Source of the DNA: an uncultured bacterium
Lineage (GTDB): Bacteria > Hydrothermota > Tepidihabitantia > Tepidihabitantales > Tepidihabitantaceae
Direction of reading: 5' to 3'
DNA length: 7,300 nt
NCBI GenBank assembly: GCA_937139435.1
Contig: CAKZPX010000186.1
Coordinates: 1-7,300, forward strand
Each line of letters starts with the position of its first letter. Positions within the stretch are counted from its first letter, which is position 1. The notes beneath the pieces are model-generated. The model searched no databases, was not told the DNA's origin, and worked only from the letters and a program-made list of their open reading frames with translations. Below are positions 6,901 through 7,300 of this stretch, piece by piece. A program made the translations under genes and the position numbers.

Positions 6901-7147
6901 GTATAACGATGGCGAAACAATTTGGACTTTAAGAATAGACCGGTTGATTGTTACACCCAACGAAGTGCACATCTACGATTACAAAACCTCCCCGGTGAAA
7001 GAGACCGACCTGCCGCGATTAAAAGATGAATATCATCAGAAACAACTAATCCATTATGCCCGTGCCTGCCAGGAACTCTACCCGGACAAGAGTATCAAAA
7101 CCTTTCTCGTTTTCACCCATTTACCGCGCATTATACCGAGCGCTTAG
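3998..7147 (+). CDS. addA: AddA-like UvrD/REP-family helicase with C-terminal RecB-type nuclease
   Basis: A 1,049-residue SF1A helicase-nuclease, the motor subunit of an AddAB-type complex acting on broken DNA ends before RecA loading. Helicase motifs in order: Walker A APAGSGKTE (residues 12-20, K18); Ia TFTEKAAAEM (43-52); TIHSFC (about 83-88); VDFNDM (about 291-296); Walker B DEFQD (327-331); III GDDKQSIYMFRGA (367-379); IV DNYRS (406-410); V MTVHKAKGLQF (708-718); VI YVACTRAS (777-784). A Pro/Glu-rich linker at about 842-856 leads to the nuclease: H896 in GKVLHELL, D981 in RIDRL, D994 and K996 in DYKTS, and Q1016-x3-Y1020. Both activities look intact. It is shorter than the 1,232-residue Bacillus AddA but has no visible truncation. 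It begins directly after the addB stop. RecB is less likely because the partner is AddB-like and no recC or recD is seen. Confidence 0.9.
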   Translation: MEPPFISEVVFAPAGSGKTELLAQRYLELVARGVKPERILTITFTEKAAAEMKERILQRAQEKDQQLYRLLQENILRLRISTIHSFCFSLVRRFADLLGLDPHLDALTDPDSLWLQTKYDTLMEIAEAGPNTEDYQLLINLITSDTREGWSKFSRELQELYSNRNAILRGRLSPIDPAQLKTLATDLANDQAGSRFITDYPDLFPKNFNEEKISSVLRLIKKHQGKFSTTTGEPRKRGLTEEERRWAEKMTQYHHELQYLHTCYQLKKKFHLFANRFLNNYEKAKREMGQVDFNDMELLALELIRTNPDWLNILYAFDEHTDHLLVDEFQDTSFLQWGIIDKLTEEWRAGEGRKSALGIAPTIFIVGDDKQSIYMFRGANVEVFSKAAEKLQDWLKEKVQRSNLEDNYRSLPAIINFTNTLFAKLMDAPANAPPWKTRYAPFRRKRESPGSGRVEIILEVVDTKGNIGRYRELDAQIIARRINSLIRTGYEIFQRQDNAGEKPRPCEYRDIAILIRSSYQLPAIETALREAEIPFLVVGGSGFYQEDEIRYLTHLTSFLIDPGDDRALYIILRSPLFAVPENELFSVSLTATALPDHIPNLFWERVKRLAKPGTKLYSAIDLLKSVIARVQHEPLSLLVDRILTQTRAYEKFWEPQREANIRKFLRIIQDMELEGHHPLQIKNFLESAGTEEAKADVTTTGMNVVQIMTVHKAKGLQFPIVFHPGLHEKVLPRQQARNIIIEEKDAADVLITPLFPNHPAHETYKAKTIEEEKRIFYVACTRASDALFLTGVWAENTVSSNDTRLSWLATHLGLDKTEAGFALKPAIPDVYCYPAREIRVPEKKPSDDQEETPPTIAEGLPAIPLLPRIRSVTLYTPDDLHRDDSGDNIRLGKVLHELLNLISSEKLTLTEPDLDQEIRRLLHHTEFPGTRYPELVTIIKNHLQRLARSDVWEIIKPRPDGYAELPVMYNDGETIWTLRIDRLIVTPNEVHIYDYKTSPVKETDLPRLKDEYHQKQLIHYARACQELYPDKSIKTFLVFTHLPRIIPSA

Positions 7148-7165
7148 CCCCTGCCCTGTTCTTCA

Positions 7166-7300
7166 TTAACTCCGGGGTGTAAGGATCGCCAGCGGGACGA
7201 TCATCTCTTCTAGAGAGATACCGCCATGCTGGAACGTCCATTTATATGTCTTCTCATATTCCCGCGGTTTGGTTGGATAGATAAAATAGAAATCCGATTT
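7166..7300 (-). CDS. PglZ/alkaline-phosphatase-superfamily protein, C-terminal end (PorX-like)
   Basis: The minus strand is open from the window edge to a TAA at 7168-7166, giving the last 44 residues of a larger protein. The tail contains DFYFIYPTKPREYEKTY, then FQHGGISLEEMIVPLAIL. The HGGxSxEEMxxP block is the closing motif of PglZ-type alkaline-phosphatase-fold proteins, and its histidine lies 20 residues from the end. In PorX, a two-domain response regulator that signals for type IX secretion, a zinc-ligand histidine sits in about the same place, so a PorX-like protein is my first choice. A receiver domain would have to lie beyond the window, so this is unproven. Alternatives are a BREX PglZ or another phosphatase-fold enzyme. 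It converges on addA with an 18-base gap. Confidence is good that it is coding and moderate on the family. Confidence 0.7.
   Translation of the reverse strand, partial: KSDFYFIYPTKPREYEKTYKWTFQHGGISLEEMIVPLAILTPRS

Noticed and set aside
7148..7219. Terminator between the convergent genes, including ATCTCT/AGAGAT at 7203-7219
   Set aside because: The 18-base gap has no stem or T-run. The six-pair repeat lies inside the minus-strand coding region, has an A-T-rich stem and no T-tract.
7166..7300. BREX defence island suggested by a PglZ-like tail
   Set aside because: Neighbouring genes are housekeeping, no BREX partner is present, and the tail fits PorX-type proteins better. It stays possible only as an alternative.

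Overview
The window comes from a bacterial chromosome of roughly 50-55% GC with tightly packed genes. From the + strand start it carries six consecutive same-strand genes, then a convergent gene entering from the right edge. No RNA gene, CRISPR array, insertion sequence or phage gene was found. The best guess for the source is a deep-branching, perhaps thermophilic, uncultured lineage of the WOR-3/Stahlbacteria or Fibrobacteres-Chlorobi-Bacteroidetes type. The reasons are an archaeal/Thermus-like AsnRS tail, a secreted protein with a C-terminal sorting-like beta domain, and the tail of a PorX-like PglZ protein. This placement is inference and no search was possible.

Left part (1-1131), small genes linked to translation plus one exported protein: the 3' end of asparaginyl-tRNA synthetase (2-178); an 85-residue stand-alone EF-Tu domain-2-like protein (193-450) behind a near-perfect Shine-Dalgarno; a signal-peptide protein (about 425-1009) whose start lies inside the preceding gene; and a 35-residue, extremely basic peptide (1024-1131) that resembles the smallest ribosomal proteins of the bS22/COX24 kind.

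Centre and right part (1118-7147), a two-gene recombination module. An AddB-like PD-(D/E)XK nuclease with a four-cysteine iron-sulfur signature (1118-3997) is followed with no gap by an AddA-like UvrD-family helicase-nuclease (3998-7147). Together they should form an AddAB-type complex that unwinds and resects double-strand DNA ends to load RecA. Both nuclease sites look intact, only AddA has a recognisable ATPase, and AddB lacks a Walker A motif.

Right edge (7166-7300, minus strand): the last 44 codons of a PglZ/alkaline-phosphatase-superfamily protein, most like the tail of PorX-type response regulators. Only 18 bases separate it from addA and no terminator hairpin is visible there.

Gaps in the + strand series are 14, about -26, 14, -14 and 0 bases, so the six genes are probably one transcript with coupled translation. 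I see no dramatic new system. The items most worth a look are the 35-residue basic gene, the pairing of a sorting-domain protein with a PorX-like tail, and the AddB with a degenerate nucleotide site.
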